From the NCBI RefSeq assembly GCF_036195045.1, contig NZ_CP108100.1, positions 434,001 through 498,000 on the forward strand: 64,000 bases of DNA, in the 5' to 3' direction. Position numbers and translations under genes: made by a program. The notes beneath the pieces are model-generated. The model saw only the letters and a program-made list of their open reading frames with translations. It was not told the DNA's origin and ran no database searches. Positions 63,161 through 64,000 of this stretch are shown piece after piece (within the stretch, counting starts at the first letter, position 1; each line of letters begins with the position of its first letter). Source of the stretch: Streptomyces sp. NBC_00236. GTDB taxonomy: Bacteria > Actinomycetota > Actinomycetes > Streptomycetales > Streptomycetaceae.

Positions 63161-63613
63161 ATGCCGCAGCCGTACTACCTTCAGGGCAGCCCGTTCACCG
63201 TCCGGATGAACAGCCTCGTCGGCTGGCTGGCGCGGCACGGGGTGAGCCTGCTCGGTTCGCAGGAACTGTCGGTGCGGGGCCGAAAGAGCGGGCAGTTGCA
63301 GCGCATCCCCGTGAACCTGCACACCCACGAGGGTGTGCAGTACCTCGTCTCCGCACGGGGGCACTCGCAGTGGGTGCGCAATATGCGGGCCGCGGGCGGC
63401 GGCGAGCTGCGGGTGGGCCGCAGGACCCGCACGTTCACCGCGACGGAGATCGCGGACGACGAGCAGAAGATGCTCGTCGTCCGCGCCTACCTGGAGCGCT
63501 GGGGCTGGGAGGTCAACCAGTACTTCCAGGGCATCACGGCCAAGTCCTCGGACAGCGAACTGCTGGCCGCCTGCCCCGACCATCCCGTCTTCCGGATCAC
63601 CGTCGAGAGCTGA
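63161..63613 (+). CDS. Nitroreductase-family deazaflavin-dependent oxidoreductase
   Basis: 150 residues, a compact split beta-barrel of the F420-dependent (Ddn/Rv3547-like) type: SVRGRKSGQLQRIPVNLHTH, YLVSARGHSQWVRNMRAAGG and RTRTFTATEIADDEQ. It would use reduced F420 to act on quinones or nitro compounds. ATG 63161 follows GGGGG. Probably repressed by the divergent TetR. Confidence 0.9.
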   Translation: MPQPYYLQGSPFTVRMNSLVGWLARHGVSLLGSQELSVRGRKSGQLQRIPVNLHTHEGVQYLVSARGHSQWVRNMRAAGGGELRVGRRTRTFTATEIADDEQKMLVVRAYLERWGWEVNQYFQGITAKSSDSELLAACPDHPVFRITVES

Positions 63614-63762
63614 CCCGGGGCTGTGCGGCGACAAGCACCGGGCCCTGAAGGATCACCGGGCTCACGGGGCTCACGGGCGCGCACATACCACGGCCGGATC
63701 GCCGCATCCGCCCGAGCCGGCCGCATCCGCCCGATCGGCCGGGCCCGGTGCGGCATCGCTCC

Positions 63763-64000
63763 CTAACGGTCCATCGCCGACAGCGCGCGCTGCGCCAGCG
63801 GGTGCGAACGGACCAGTTCGGCCAGCGAGGTCGTCCCCCGGGTGATGCCCGCGAACGCGTTCCACGCCGGGCGGAAGCCCGTGAGTACCGCGTGCAGCAG
63901 GCCCGGGCGACGCTCGAAGAGCTTCAGCATGCGCCGTCCCACGCTCATCTCGACGCCGAGCCCGGCCTTGATGGCGAACGCGTAGTTGAGCGCCTGGCGG
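63763..64000 (-). CDS. FAD-dependent oxidoreductase, C-terminal part (cut by window end)
   Basis: The minus frame is open from the right edge to a stop at 63763, giving about 79 residues: NYAFAIKAGLGVEM, RRMLKLFERRPGLLHAVLTG and LAELVRSHPLAQRALSAMDR. This helical end resembles the tail of geranylgeranyl reductase-type or monooxygenase flavoproteins, but the FAD-binding part is outside the window, so the family call is weak. The 149 bp before it (63614-63762) contain a short repeated CCGCATCCGCCCGA. Confidence 0.45.
   Translation of the reverse strand, partial: RQALNYAFAIKAGLGVEMSVGRRMLKLFERRPGLLHAVLTGFRPAWNAFAGITRGTTSLAELVRSHPLAQRALSAMDR

Overview
The window is chromosomal DNA from a Streptomyces or a very close relative. 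GC content is very high, codon third positions are almost all G or C, GTG and TTG starts occur, and families typical of the genus are present (a SARP/AfsR-type regulator, LmrA-type TetR, DUF6643, DUF6332, a mycothiol-dependent isomerase family, an Rv1733c-like membrane protein, a Cds1-like PLP enzyme). No rRNA, tRNA, CRISPR array or complete biosynthetic cluster was seen.

Layout. (1) 1-3600: 3' part of an NB-ARC regulator, a LuxR-type regulator, a small membrane protein and an FKBP-type isomerase. (2) 3.6-11.2 kb: a carbohydrate-use locus. A binding-protein-dependent sugar importer (lipoprotein plus two permeases, no ATPase) is divergent from a CocE/NonD-type hydrolase and a GH43 beta-xylosidase-like enzyme. 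Their shared ~930-bp intergenic region holds near copies of the CGAAACTTTCG palindrome known from streptomycete xylan genes. (3) 11.2-26.5 kb: an accessory region full of decayed mobile DNA: a frameshifted Tn3 transposase end, a scrambled IS5-type transposase, an immunity-like pseudogene, two pirin 3' fragments, tandem GTCAGCA repeats and an apparently intact IS with inverted repeats, TA duplication and a passenger gene. Scattered among these are intact cargo genes: an MFS transporter, a CGNR zinc-finger regulator, a PIN-domain protein, a coiled-coil CHAT (caspase-like) protein, an Ohr peroxidase with an AraC regulator, a GHKL ATPase fused to a PD-(D/E)XK nuclease-like domain, and a HEPN-like zinc-ribbon protein. 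The last two, and the PIN/CHAT pair, are the best candidates for uncharacterised defence or stress modules. (4) 26.5-64 kb: ordinary chromosome: MHS-type transporter, two Nudix enzymes, apolipoprotein N-acyltransferase with an O-antigen-ligase-like protein, a second racemase, a glycosyltransferase, a double TerD protein, a MOSC protein, a beta-helix/AAA+ fusion, a large membrane hydrolase, DeoR regulator, SRPBCC proteins, a Cds1-like enzyme, a FtsX-type ABC exporter operon with divergent TetR, a TetR/cupin/DUF4865/phosphotriesterase-like operon, a ROK repressor divergent from an MFS gene, a two-component system and a TetR/deazaflavin oxidoreductase pair.

Regulatory logic visible in the sequence: several divergent pairs have palindromes between them (ROK/MFS, TetR/SHOCT-ABC, TetR/oxidoreductase, sugar importer/hydrolase). 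Convergent pairs are usually separated by long GC-rich hairpins that probably terminate both sides; two convergent pairs overlap at their 3' ends instead.
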